From Bacillus vallismortis (GTDB lineage: Bacteria; Bacillota; Bacilli; Bacillales; Bacillaceae), in assembly GCF_004116955.1 (NCBI RefSeq), contig NZ_CP026362.1, forward strand, positions 3,756,001 through 3,820,000: a stretch of DNA of 64,000 nt, in the 5' to 3' direction. Under the pieces are notes generated by a model. It made no database searches, had not been told where the DNA came from, and saw nothing but the letters and a program-made list of their open reading frames with translations. Within the stretch, counting starts at the first letter, position 1. Each line of letters opens with the position of its first letter. Positions 1-9,397 of the stretch are shown in pieces. The position numbers and the translations under genes were made by a program.

Positions 1-1
1 T

Positions 2-430
2 GTGAATTTGATATGGGAAAAGGTTCAACATGCGAAAGGCTATAAAATTAATATCTATAACGGCAAAGAATATCAGTCCTATGATGTTGGGGACGTGGAT
101 CATTGGACAACCCAAAATAAAAACATCTGGCCGACGTCTGAGGAAATAAAAGCCGGAAGCTACAAACTGCATACAGACGGAAAAGGCCGTGAATTGGCAC
201 TTGACCCGTCACCTGTCTATAACAATGCAAATGGAAATTACAAAGGGAAGAAGAATTATTCTTTCACTCTTTCCGCCTATGATGCGAATGGTGAAACGAT
301 TCCGACAGCACCCTTTAACCCAACGTTCCATGAAGGCGCAGAATTCCTTGGAACAGAAGAATACTGGTCTATCATTGAATATCCCAAGCGGCCAGTTAAA
401 CGGTGCGACAGGAAATGTCATTGTAAATGA
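2..430 (+). CDS. wapA: WapA wall-associated toxin, upstream part, before a frameshift (partial)
   Basis: This is the internal part of WapA, the Rhs-like cell-wall protein that delivers a C-terminal toxin to neighbouring cells. The 5' end of the gene lies outside the window. The segment is in frame 2 and reads as the region just ahead of the YD-repeat core (TEEYWSIIEYP near the end). At about 383-386 the frame is lost. The WapA sequence SGQLNGATGNVIVNEED continues in frame 3, while frame 2 runs to an early stop at 430 (PVKRCDRKCHCK). An extra C in a CCC run explains this. The identification rests on clear recall of the WapA sequence. Whether the insertion is real or a sequencing error cannot be told from here. 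Confidence 0.8.
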   Translation: MNLIWEKVQHAKGYKINIYNGKEYQSYDVGDVDHWTTQNKNIWPTSEEIKAGSYKLHTDGKGRELALDPSPVYNNANGNYKGKKNYSFTLSAYDANGETIPTAPFNPTFHEGAEFLGTEEYWSIIEYPKRPVKRCDRKCHCK

Positions 431-3400
431 AGAAGATCTGTCAATTGACGGGCGCGGGCCGGGACTTGGATTATCGAGAACCTACAACAGTCTTGACAGC
501 TCCGATCACTTATTTGGACAAGGCTGGTATGCTGATGCAGAAACATCTGTCATCTCGACGGACGGCGGGGCAATGTATATTGATGAAGATGCTTCGACTC
601 ATCGCTTTACGAAAAAAGCCGATGGCACGTATCAGCCGCCGACCGGTGTCTATCTTGAATTAACAGAAACAGCTGATCAGTTCATATTAAAAACAAAGGA
701 TCAAACCAACGCTTATTTCAATAAAAAAGGCGGCAAACTCCAAAAGGTAGTGGATGGCCATAACAATGCAACTGTCTACACTTACAATGACAAAAATCAA
801 CTGACAGCCATTACAGACGCATCAGGCCGCAAGCTCACATTCACATATGATGAAAATGGCCATGTGACTTCCATCACCGGACCTAAGAATAAGAAGGTTA
901 CCTACTCATATGAAAATGATTTGCTGAAGAAGGTTACGGATACAGACGGGACTGTCACAAGCTATAACTATGATGCGGAAGGGCGTCTTGTCAAACAGTA
1001 TTCAGCCAATAGTACCGAAGCAAAGCCTGTCTTTACCGAATATCAGTATAGCGGACATCGTCTTGATAAGGCGATCAATGCTAAGAAAGAAACATATGTC
1101 TATAGCTATGATGCTGATAAAAAGACGCTTCTCATGACACAGCCGAATGGCCGGAAAGTAAAGTACGGCTATAATGAAGCGGGAAATCCCATTCAGGTCG
1201 TTGATGATGCGGAAGGGCTCAAAATTACAACGAATACAAAATATGAAGGCAATAATGTCGTAGAAGATGTAGATCCAAACGACGTCGGAACCGGAAAAGC
1301 AACAGAAAGCTATCAATATGACAAAGATGGCAACGTTACATCGGTTAAAGACGCATATGGAACAGAGACATACGAATACAACAAAAACAACGATGTCACA
1401 AAGGTGAAGGATACCGAGGGGAATGTCACGGATATTGCCTATGACGGACTGGATGCTGTATCCGAAACCGATCAGAGCGGAAAATCATCTTCAGCAGCTG
1501 TTTATGATCAATACGGAAATCAGATTCAATCCAGCAAAGATTTATCAGCCTCAACCAATATTCTAAAAGACGGAAGCTTTGAAGCGCAAAAATCCGCCTG
1601 GAGTTTGACTGCATCTAAAGACAGCGGCAAAATCTCAGTCGTCGCCGCTAAAAGCGGAGTCCTTTCCGGATCAAAGGCACTGGAAGTCTTAAGTCAATCA
1701 ACGACTGCCGGAACAGATCTCGGGTATTCGTCAGCGACACAAACAGTGGAGCTGGAGCCGAATACAACCTATACATTAAGCGGGAAAATCAAAACAGATC
1801 TATCGAAATCAAGAGCCTATTTTAACATTGATTTGCGAGACAAAGATCAAAAACGTATTCAATGGATTCACAATGAATACAGTGCATTAGCCGGGAAAAA
1901 TGATTGGACCAAACGGCAAATCACTTTTACGACTCCAGCACATGCAGGAAAAGCTGTTGTGTACATGGAAGTCGATCATAGAGATAAAGATGGCAAAGGA
2001 AAAGCATGGTTTGATGAAGTCCAGCTGGAAAAAGGAGAAGTTTCGTCAAGCTATAACCCAGTTCAAAACAGCAGTTTCACATCGGCAACGGAAAACTGGA
2101 GCGCAAGCGGGGCATCCGTTGATTCTGAAGAAGGCTTTAATGATGAGGTATCATTAAAAGCTGCCCGGACCAGTGCGTCCCAAGCCGGATCAGTAACAAA
2201 ACAAACCGTTGTCTTAGGGCAAAGCGCAAACGACAAACCGGTTTATCTCACACTGACAGGCATGTCGAAAGCCAGCAACGTCAAATTTACAGATGAAAAA
2301 GACTATTCTCTGCAAGCGAATGTCACTTACGCGGACGGCAGCACAGGTGTATACAATGCGAAATTCCCTTCTGGAACACAGGAATGGAACCGCGCAGCTG
2401 TTGTTATACCAAAAACAAAGCCGATTAATAAAGTCGATATCAGCATACTGTTCCAAAAGAGCGCGACAGGAACCGCGTGGTTTGATGATATCCGTCTGAT
2501 TGAAGGAAGCCTTCTAACAAAAAGCACGTATGACAGCAATGGTAACTATGTGACCAAGGAAGAGGACGAACTAGGTTACGCCACTTCAACTGATTACGAT
2601 GAAACGGGTAAGAAAACAGCTGAAACGGATGCAAAAGGCGACAAAACAACCTATACGTATGATCAGGCAGACCAATTGACAAACATGACGCTCTCCAACG
2701 GCACGTCTATCCTTCACAGCTATGATAAGGAAGGCAATGAGGTAAGCAAAACCATTCGGGCGGGAGCAGATCAAACCTATCAATATGAATATGATGTCAT
2801 GGGCAAGCTTGTCAAAACAACTGACCCTCTGGGTAATGTGCTAGCAAGCGAATATGATGCCAACAGCAACCTGGCCAAAACCATTTCACCAAATGGCAAC
2901 GAAGTGTCTCTTTCTTATGATGGAACAGATCGGGTGAAATCAAAATCGTATAACGGTACAGAAAAATACAATTTCACGTATGACAAAAATGGAAATGAAA
3001 CATCGGTCGTTAATAAAGAGCAGAACACCACAAAGAAACGGACATTTGACAACAAAAACCGTTTAACCGAATTGACTGACCGCGGCGGCAGCCTAACGTG
3101 GACATACCCTAGTGACTCCGATAAGCTGAAAACCTTCTCGTGGACTCATGGGGACCAAAAAGGAACGAATCAATTTACGTATAACAAGCTGGATCAAATG
3201 ATTGAGATGAAAGACAGTACATCTTCATATTCATTTGATTATGATGAAAATGGAAATGTCCAAACCTTTATTACGGGCAACGGCGGCGGAACAAGTTTTT
3301 CATATGATGAAAGAAACCTTGTAAGCTCGCTGCATATCGGCGACAAAAATGGCGGAAGCATTCTGACAGAAAGCTATGAATACGACGCCAACGGAAACCG

Positions 3401-4706
3401 TACCACTATAAACAGTTCAGCAAGCGGCAAGGTGCAATATGAGTATGGGAAGCTGAATCAGCTTGTCAAAGAAACCCATGAAGACGGTACTGTTATTGAA
3501 TACACATATGATGGATTCGGCAACCGGAAAACCGTTACAACTGTAAAAGACGGTTCGAGCAAAACGGTGAACGCTTCTTTCAACATCATGAACCAGCTGA
3601 CAAAAGTCAATGAAGAAAGCATCTCTTACGATAAAAACGGCAACCGCACATCCGACGGTACATTCACATATACGTGGGATGCGGAGGATAACCTGACCGC
3701 CGTTACAAAAAAAGGCGAAGACAAGCCATTCGCAACATACAAATATGATGAAAAAGGAAACAGAATCCAAAAAACCGTCAACGGAAACGTCACGAACTAC
3801 TTCTATGACGGAGACAGCCTGAACGTCTTGTATGAAACGGACGCAGACAACAAAGTTACAAAATCATACACGTACGGTGACAGCGGCCAGCTGTTATCCT
3901 ACACAGAAAATGGCAAGAAATATTTCTATCACTACAACGCACACGGCGACGTCATTGCCATCTCAGACAGCACTGGAAAAACCGTTGCCAAATATCAGTA
4001 CGACGCATGGGGAAATCCAACAAAAACCGAAGCAAGTGATGAAGTAAAAGACAACCGCTACCGCTACGCAGGCTACCAATACGACGAAGAAACCGGCCTG
4101 TACTATCTCATGGCCCGCTACTACGAGCCAAGAAACGGCGTGTTCCTCTCACTTGACCCAGACCCGGGCAGCGACGGTGATTCATTGGATCAGAATGGGT
4201 ATACTTATGGAAATAATAACCCGGTGATGAATGTTGATCCGGATGGGCATTGGGTATGGCTTGTGGTAAATGCCGGATTTGCAGCCTATGATGGGTATAA
4301 GGCATATAAATCAGGTAAAGGGTGGAAAGGTGCTGCTTGGGCAGCTGCTTCTAACTTTGGTCCTGGGAAGATATTTAAGGGAGCTAGTCGGGTTTATAAA
4401 GCGGTTAAAAGTTACAAATTCGTTCGAAAATCAAAAGGTGTAAAATATAGAGGGAAAATAAGGAAGAGTAATAGATATGTTACATTTAAAAAACCAGTAG
4501 CGAAGGGGGGAAAACGGAACAGCACTGTATATTGGATAAAGAAGAAGAAAATGCATCAAAAAAGAAGATATGATCATCGAGGATGGGCAAAATACGATAT
4601 TGATTATACTAATCATGGAAACGCAAAAGAACATCCAATAGTTCCTCATAAGCATAGATGGGATTGGAGTAAAGTGAAGCCAAGACAACGATGGGAGAGA
4701 CCATAA
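386..4706 (+). CDS. wapA: WapA YD-repeat core and C-terminal toxin (downstream of frameshift)
   Basis: This continues WapA in frame 3 after the frameshift near 385. It holds many YD/Rhs repeats (YxxxGxxxxxxD pattern, for example GNVTSVKDAYGTETYEY) that form the shell of Rhs toxins. Two carbohydrate-binding-like stretches (around 1560-2040 and 2060-2500) follow, then the Rhs core terminus YLMARYYEPRNGVFLSLDPD at about 4105-4160. After the DPDGHW motif comes a basic, strain-variable toxin tip of roughly 150 residues, with YDHRGWAKYDIDYTNHGN and a HKHRWDW motif near its end. WapA tips in B. subtilis are known as tRNases. The activity of this tip is inferred only. The immunity gene follows 22 bp downstream. 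With the frameshift this part has no obvious start of its own, so the locus may be inactive. Confidence 0.85.
3872..4383 (+). repeat. WapA 3' core, master copy of a three-copy direct repeat
   Basis: This stretch of wapA encodes SYTYGDSGQLL through PGKIFKG. It recurs downstream at about 5374-5850 and 6713-7226, in the same orientation. The copy at 6713 is nearly identical over its last 200 bases. The repeats end exactly where the toxin tips begin to differ, so they could serve as recombination arms for swapping toxin tips. Confidence 0.85.
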
Positions 4707-4728
4707 GGTATAGATTAGGAGGCAAAGA

Positions 4729-5202
4729 ATGAGAATTGTATTAGAAGATAATGATCAATACTTTAATTTAAAACTCTTATTAGACAAGATAGATTTGAAA
4801 ATAGAAGAATATAATTGGCTTATCAGTGATCTTTCTGATATAACATTGTTTGAAAATAAAAATTATATTGAGCATGAATTATTCTCAAGACACTTAGAAT
4901 TCGTGTATATAAAAGGTGAAAATTTAAAGGAGATACTCAGTACTTATGACATCGTTCCCACTTTTGGAGTATTTACAGCTGTCTCTAAATCATTGAATAA
5001 ACTGTCTCTATCCTCGGTACCAGTTATTAATGAGAATAGGGCTTATTGGGATAAAGACTACAACTCGCCAGTAGAAGGAGCTGTATTCGAAGTCGGTTTT
5101 TTTGACTCCTCTGATATTGTCTTCACGGGCTGCCCTGAGTTAATAGTTAATCTCAAAAGGCTATTACCAAATGTAAAAACAATTGAGGAATATTTAGGAT
5201 AA
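4729..5202 (+). CDS. Probable cognate immunity protein for the WapA toxin tip
   Basis: A 157-residue acidic soluble protein starts 22 bp after wapA with a good GGAGG site (ggaggcaaag before ATG). It is followed by a strong hairpin terminator. Position and size match wapI (yxxG), the immunity gene that follows wapA. I do not recognise the sequence as the strain 168 WapI, and immunity proteins vary with the toxin they block, so no symbol is given. It has no signal peptide or membrane segment, consistent with neutralising a toxin in the cytoplasm. The function is inferred from context. Confidence 0.65.
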   Translation: MRIVLEDNDQYFNLKLLLDKIDLKIEEYNWLISDLSDITLFENKNYIEHELFSRHLEFVYIKGENLKEILSTYDIVPTFGVFTAVSKSLNKLSLSSVPVINENRAYWDKDYNSPVEGAVFEVGFFDSSDIVFTGCPELIVNLKRLLPNVKTIEEYLG

Positions 5203-5248
5203 TACTTAGTGTAGTGTGGTTATGGGAAACAAATTAATTTGTTATAAG

Positions 5249-5293
5249 AGCAAAAAAAGCTTGTATCAATAAGCGATACAAGCTTTTTTTAGA
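5249..5293. terminator. Strong bidirectional hairpin after the wapA immunity gene
   Basis: AAAAAAGCTTGTATC pairs with GATACAAGCTTTTTTT around a 7-base loop. It closes the active wapA-immunity unit and isolates the orphan cassettes that follow. Confidence 0.85.
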
Positions 5294-5373
5294 ACAAATC
5301 TGAATGATAAATGACAAAGAAAACAAGAGAAAGAATAATCAAATGAAAAGAACTTGAGAAATTGGCGTAGATG

Positions 5374-5850
5374 GTGACAGCGGCCAGCTGTATCCTACAC
5401 AGAAAATGGCAAGAAATATTTCTATCACTACAACGCACAAGGTGACGTCATTGCAATCTCAGACAGCTGGAAAAACCGTTGCCAAGTATCAATATAACGC
5501 ATGGGGAAATCCAACGAAAACCGAAGCAAGTGACGAAGTAAAAGACAATCGCTACCGCTACGCAGGCTACCAATACGACGAAGAAACCGGCTTGTACTAT
5601 CTCATGGCCCGCTACTACGAGCCAAGAAACGGCGTGTTCCTATCGCTCGACCCAGACCCAGGAAGCGATGGAGATTCACTAGATCAAAACGGATATACCT
5701 ATGGAAACAACAACCCGGTCATGAATGTCGATCCAGACGGCCATTGGGTATGGTTTGTTGTCAATGCAGGATTTGCGGTATATGATGGATACAAAGCTTA
5801 TAAATCAGGCAAGGGTTGGAAAGGCGTAGCGGTTGCAGCCGCATCAGGAT
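5374..5850 (+). repeat. Second copy of the WapA 3' core (orphan cassette 1)
   Basis: Nucleotide sequence closely parallels wapA 3882-4350 (gacagcggccagctg, then the YRYAGYQYDEETGLYYLMARYYEP region). It carries two small deletions relative to wapA: one T near 5392 and two bases near 5467. The intervening 24 or so codons are therefore out of frame, but the overall frame is kept. Confidence 0.8.
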
Positions 5851-6137
5851 TTGTAGGTGGTGGAAAGTTAAAATTAACAAAAAAAATCGGAAAATGGGCC
5901 ACCTCAAGACATTGGTATAAAGGAACATTTAAAACTAAAAGAAAGTCATTGGACTATCATCATAATAAACATATTGTGAGAAATGGTAAATCTTACAGTA
6001 AAAAGAGATATACAAAAGTTGCTAGAGCATTTTATAGATCTAATAAGCATTTACGCGAAAAAGTAATACTAGCTACTGGAAAAAAAGGTTACAGGATTAA
6101 GAATGGAAAAAGAACTGGTTATTACACAAGAAGTTGA
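5406..6137 (+). CDS. Orphan WapA C-terminal toxin cassette 1 (silent)
   Basis: This open frame lacks a plausible start and promoter. Its first 20 or so residues are a frame-shifted version of the WapA core. From AGKTVAKYQYNAWGN onward it follows WapA through DPDGHWVW. It then diverges after the GWKG region into a lysine-rich tip of about 110 residues. The tip has SLDYHHNKHIVRNGKSY and ends in a GYYTRS motif, a pattern reminiscent of the PBECR/BECR-fold RNase toxins found at CdiA and Rhs tips. An immunity-type gene follows. Orphan tips of this kind are known in rhs, cdi and wapA loci as a reserve that can recombine into the main gene. The family assignment of the tip is tentative. Confidence 0.65.
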   Translation: MARNISITTTHKVTSLQSQTAGKTVAKYQYNAWGNPTKTEASDEVKDNRYRYAGYQYDEETGLYYLMARYYEPRNGVFLSLDPDPGSDGDSLDQNGYTYGNNNPVMNVDPDGHWVWFVVNAGFAVYDGYKAYKSGKGWKGVAVAAASGFVGGGKLKLTKKIGKWATSRHWYKGTFKTKRKSLDYHHNKHIVRNGKSYSKKRYTKVARAFYRSNKHLREKVILATGKKGYRIKNGKRTGYYTRS

Positions 6138-6224
6138 AAGGTAGTTACATTTGTGAATAATAAATGGAAGAAAAAGAAAAAGCGTTAATTTTAATTTCTA
6201 CAATATAGAAGGGCCTGAATATGG

Positions 6225-6584
6225 ATGAAATTTTTTAAAAGATATAATATTGATCAAAAAACATTAGATGAGTTCAAAAAATATTATGTATTATTACATG
6301 GTCCGTTTCCAAATGATATGTATGATTTTGAAGACGAAACAAATACTTCTTTAGATGAATTTTATGAATTTTTTTCCTTAATAACTGGAAGTTTAAATTA
6401 TATAATTGAAGATAAAAAAATTCCTAGATATCAAAGAGAAATGTTGAAAAAAACGTTCTATGAACATTATCCTCATTTTAGGAATTATAAAAGTGATATT
6501 TTAAAATATCAAGAATTAAGTGAATGCTTAGAATTTCATGAAAAAATTAGGATTTTGATTAATAAGCTTATAACAGGAGTATGA
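6225..6584 (+). CDS. Immunity protein paired with orphan cassette 1
   Basis: A 119-residue soluble protein lies 87 bp after the cassette 1 toxin tip and is closed by a hairpin terminator. I chose the ATG at 6225 because the nearby ATG at 6221 is closed within five codons. The middle of the protein (YEFFSLITGSLNYIIEDKKIPRYQR) is clearly homologous to the gene at 12978-13274 (YEFFMLIAGSLGYVLANKRMPRHQR), so the two are paralogous immunity genes. The function is inferred from position behind a toxin tip. I know no domain name for the family. Confidence 0.6.
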   Translation: MKFFKRYNIDQKTLDEFKKYYVLLHGPFPNDMYDFEDETNTSLDEFYEFFSLITGSLNYIIEDKKIPRYQREMLKKTFYEHYPHFRNYKSDILKYQELSECLEFHEKIRILINKLITGV

Positions 6585-6615
6585 ATCTTTAAACTAAAAT
6601 AATAAACAAAAACAG

Positions 6616-6646
6616 CTGTCAAGTATATTTGACAGCTGTTTTAATT
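6616..6646. terminator. Hairpin terminator after cassette 1 immunity gene
   Basis: AAAACAGCTGTCAA and TTGACAGCTGTTTT form a near-perfect stem with a short loop and a trailing T run. The next wapA-like cassette begins about 15 bp later. Confidence 0.8.
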
Positions 6647-6690
6647 AATTCGGGAAAGACACAATTTATTTTTACAGCGACAGTCTGAAT

Positions 6691-7545
6691 GTGTATACTT
6701 TCACAAAAGCATACACATACGGTGATAGTGGACAACTGCTAGCATTCACGCAAAATGGCAAGAAATATTTCTATCACTACAACGCACAAGGTGACGTCAT
6801 TGCAATCTCAGACAGCACGGGAAAAACCGTTGCCAAGTATCAATATGACGCATGGGGAAATCCAACAAAAACCGAAGCAAGTGATGAAGTAAAAGACAAC
6901 CGCTACCGCTACGCAGGCTACCAATACGACGAAGAAACCGGCCTGTACTATCTCATGGCCCGCTACTACGAGCCAAGAAACGGCGTGTTCCTATCGCTCG
7001 ACCCAGACCCGGGCAGCGACGGCGACTCATTGGATCAAAATGGGTATGCTTATGGAAATAATAACCCGGTGATGAATGTTGATCCGGATGGGCATTGGGT
7101 ATGGCTTGTGGTAAATGCCGGATTTGCAGCCTATGATGGATATAAGGCATATAAATCAGGTAAAGGGTGGAAAGGTGCTGCTTGGGCAGCTGCTTCTAAC
7201 TTTGGTCCTGGGAAGATATTTAAGGGTGCTAAGAGGGCGTATTCTTTTGCGAAAATCGCTAGTAAAAGAAGGTCCGCTGTAAAAAAGGCTTGGCAGCAAG
7301 AACGGGACTTAATTATTCGAACAGGAAAAGGAACTAGAAAATGGTCTAATAAACGGAAAGCTGAAATTGTTCGAAAGGGGAAGGCTAAAGGAATAATTGG
7401 TCATCACATTAATAATGTCAAACATCACCCAAGATTAGCAGGAAATCCAAATAATATTAGACTTGTAACAAGGAAAGAGCATTATCGTTTGCATCATAAC
7501 GGAAAATGGAGAAAGAAAACTACAGGAAAAATGATAAAAAGATAA
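6691..7545 (+). CDS. Orphan WapA C-terminal toxin cassette 2, GHH/HNH nuclease tip
   Basis: The open frame begins within sequence matching wapA from about 3810 and stays in frame through the whole core repeat (AYTYGDSGQLL to PGKIFKG). It then switches to a distinct basic tip. The tip contains IIGHHINNVKHHPRLAGNP, then NNIRLVTRKEHYRLHHNG. This is the GHH variant of the HNH endonuclease motif, in which the two histidines and the later N and H residues bind metal and cut nucleic acid. No convincing promoter or ribosome binding site precedes the frame, so it is probably silent until recombined into wapA. A SUKH-type immunity gene follows 13 bp later. Confidence 0.75.
   Translation: MYTFTKAYTYGDSGQLLAFTQNGKKYFYHYNAQGDVIAISDSTGKTVAKYQYDAWGNPTKTEASDEVKDNRYRYAGYQYDEETGLYYLMARYYEPRNGVFLSLDPDPGSDGDSLDQNGYAYGNNNPVMNVDPDGHWVWLVVNAGFAAYDGYKAYKSGKGWKGAAWAAASNFGPGKIFKGAKRAYSFAKIASKRRSAVKKAWQQERDLIIRTGKGTRKWSNKRKAEIVRKGKAKGIIGHHINNVKHHPRLAGNPNNIRLVTRKEHYRLHHNGKWRKKTTGKMIKR
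6713..7226 (+). repeat. Third copy of the WapA 3' core (orphan cassette 2)
   Basis: In-frame copy of wapA 3872-4383. Bases 7026-7226 are almost identical to 4182-4380, while the earlier part shares variants with cassette 1 (caaggtgacgtcattgcaat). The copy is therefore a mosaic, which suggests gene conversion between cassettes. Confidence 0.85.
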
Positions 7546-7558
7546 GGAATGAGTTTTA

Positions 7559-8116
7559 TTGGATATAATTAAAAAAATTGAAGAACTATATCATGAAGAC
7601 CATAGGAAACTTCGAACTGGAACAATTTTATATGGGAATGTAAATGATGGTATCTGGCACACAACTATTCATGCTCCACTTGACCTGAACGACCTTAAAG
7701 AATTGAATTGTGAAATATCTAATATTCAAGGCCAACTTCCAGCGAGTTATCAAAATTTCTTAATGAAAACAAATGGAGCCTATTTATTTGACCTCATTCA
7801 TATTACCGGAAAGAGCAGAAATCAAAAAGGAATGTCTCATGAGGAAAAGATACATGAACCCAGGTATTTAGAAGAGTTCTTAAAAGATTTTACTCTTTCT
7901 AAAAAAGGGAAGGCTTTGCTGGAGAATTATTTCTTTTTTGCAGAATCATACGTTAACGGTACAGTATATGCCTTTGATAAAGATGAACATGTTATCGAGT
8001 TTACAGACGGGCGCTATAAGAAAATTCGAGAATTTGAGAGTTTAGATGTTTTATTGGCCAGAGTATTTGAGACTGGCTCTGAAGACTATCGACAAAGAAA
8101 TTTTCTAGAATTTTAA
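7559..8116 (+). CDS. SMI1/KNR4 (SUKH) family immunity protein
   Basis: A 185-residue soluble protein follows the HNH toxin tip by 13 bp. It starts with TTG behind aaggaatgag. The segment LPASYQNFLMKTNG is the hallmark N-terminal helix of SUKH domains (lP.eY..fl...NG), and the later YVNGTVYAFDKDEHVIEF matches the usual beta-strand core. SUKH proteins are among the commonest immunity proteins for nuclease toxins, often HNH ones, which fits the partner here. Pairing is inferred from position. A second SUKH gene follows directly. Confidence 0.75.
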   Translation: MDIIKKIEELYHEDHRKLRTGTILYGNVNDGIWHTTIHAPLDLNDLKELNCEISNIQGQLPASYQNFLMKTNGAYLFDLIHITGKSRNQKGMSHEEKIHEPRYLEEFLKDFTLSKKGKALLENYFFFAESYVNGTVYAFDKDEHVIEFTDGRYKKIREFESLDVLLARVFETGSEDYRQRNFLEF

Positions 8117-8129
8117 AGAGGTGAATTTT

Positions 8130-8591
8130 TTGAATCAAAAGTTAGAAATTCAACTCAAACGGATATCTAAAAACAAAAATTTTCGGTTAAATAAGGGTGC
8201 AAGTACAACAGTCATCAATCATTTTGAGAAAAAATGTAAGGAAATAATACCTGAAGAATATAAGATTTTCTTTAGTTACATTAATGGCGGGGATATGGAT
8301 GGAATTGAAATCGCCTGTATACATGATCCGACAGAATCTTATCAAAAAGAAACCCTTTATCTCAAGCCGCTTGAGAGGTCTGATTTTCTAGCTATAACAG
8401 ATAAACGGGGCCTATTCATATTTGGAGTAGAGACTTATGGAGATCTTTATGTGTTGGAAATGAAGACGGGGGTCATTTTCTGGTGGGATCATGAAGAAGA
8501 TTGTTTACGAAAAAAATGGAAAAGTTTAAATGATTTTTTAAAAGAAAAACTAGATGAGATAGAAGAGGATACAGTAGAACTATTCTTTTAA
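8130..8591 (+). CDS. Second SMI1/KNR4 (SUKH) family immunity protein
   Basis: The 153-residue protein has the SUKH signature IPEEYKIFFSYINGG. A central GLFIFGVETYGDLYVLE and an aromatic WWDHEED follow. The start is taken as TTG at 8130, six bases after AGAGGTG. The GTG at 8121 lies inside that binding site. It sits 13 bp after the previous SUKH gene and is probably co-transcribed with it. Two SUKH genes behind one HNH toxin could mean that one is a leftover from a lost toxin. That reading is inference. Confidence 0.7.
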   Translation: MNQKLEIQLKRISKNKNFRLNKGASTTVINHFEKKCKEIIPEEYKIFFSYINGGDMDGIEIACIHDPTESYQKETLYLKPLERSDFLAITDKRGLFIFGVETYGDLYVLEMKTGVIFWWDHEEDCLRKKWKSLNDFLKEKLDEIEEDTVELFF

Positions 8592-8844
8592 TTCGGCATA
8601 AACTTATATCTTTGGAGAATACAGAATTGAACGAAACAGGATTCTGGACATATGGCTGCTTGCTGCTAATGTCATATCTTTTAGAAATAAACTTAATAAA
8701 TTTATTAACATTTTTAAGTAGAGATAGAAGGTGTAAACCATATAACGTGTACTGATTAAACTAAGTACTAGTAAGCCTTCTTAGAAGTGGTGAACACCAA
8801 GCCGCTCTTATTAAAGAGTTTATGGGTTTAGTTAGGAGATGGAA

Positions 8845-9255
8845 ATGTACAAAACAATAGAACAATGGATTGATTATATAGACGGGGGATGCAGTGTTTT
8901 AAAGGTCGATTATCAGTTCTTTAAAAAAGAACTCTTACTTGAGATTCAGGTTGCTCAAAATAAAGCTGAATATACGCATAATATTCTATTTCAAAATGTA
9001 GCTTCTGTTTATTTTAATGGAGGTGATGGTGATATCAGATTGGAAAAGGTTGTTCCGGAGGAGTTCAATTGGCAAGTATTTGAGATGAGTTATCATCCAG
9101 AAGGAATCGGGAATCTATCAAATCCGGAAATTCCAGAGTATCAATCAAATGCTAACTTTCTCATTGACATGAACAGAATGCTGATTGCTATAGAAGCTGA
9201 AACAGTTCGCTTTGATGATCAATCGTTTTATGCATACCATTCAAATCATAAATAA
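8845..9255 (+). CDS. Orphan immunity-type protein, intact member of a decaying paralog set
   Basis: A 136-residue soluble protein of a family I cannot name. The ATG at 8845 lies six bases after AGGAG. The upstream in-frame ATG at 8839 abuts the site and is less likely. The N-terminus MYKTIEQWIDYI matches the broken copy at 10377 (MNSIEQWIDYI). The C-terminal SNANFLIDMNRMLIAIEAE matches both that copy and the fragment at 10858-10981. Its place among toxin cassettes suggests an immunity role. This is context only. Confidence 0.5.
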   Translation: MYKTIEQWIDYIDGGCSVLKVDYQFFKKELLLEIQVAQNKAEYTHNILFQNVASVYFNGGDGDIRLEKVVPEEFNWQVFEMSYHPEGIGNLSNPEIPEYQSNANFLIDMNRMLIAIEAETVRFDDQSFYAYHSNHK

Positions 9256-9397
9256 ACACCTCACATAAGAAAGGTTGTCAGCCTTTTACGAATTAACAGG
9301 GGCCAGACAATATGTAAACGGCGATGGCTTCACAATTTTAAACAGCATTAAAAGGAAATAAATGATTATTATAATAACCGCCATAAAAGGAGGCAGC

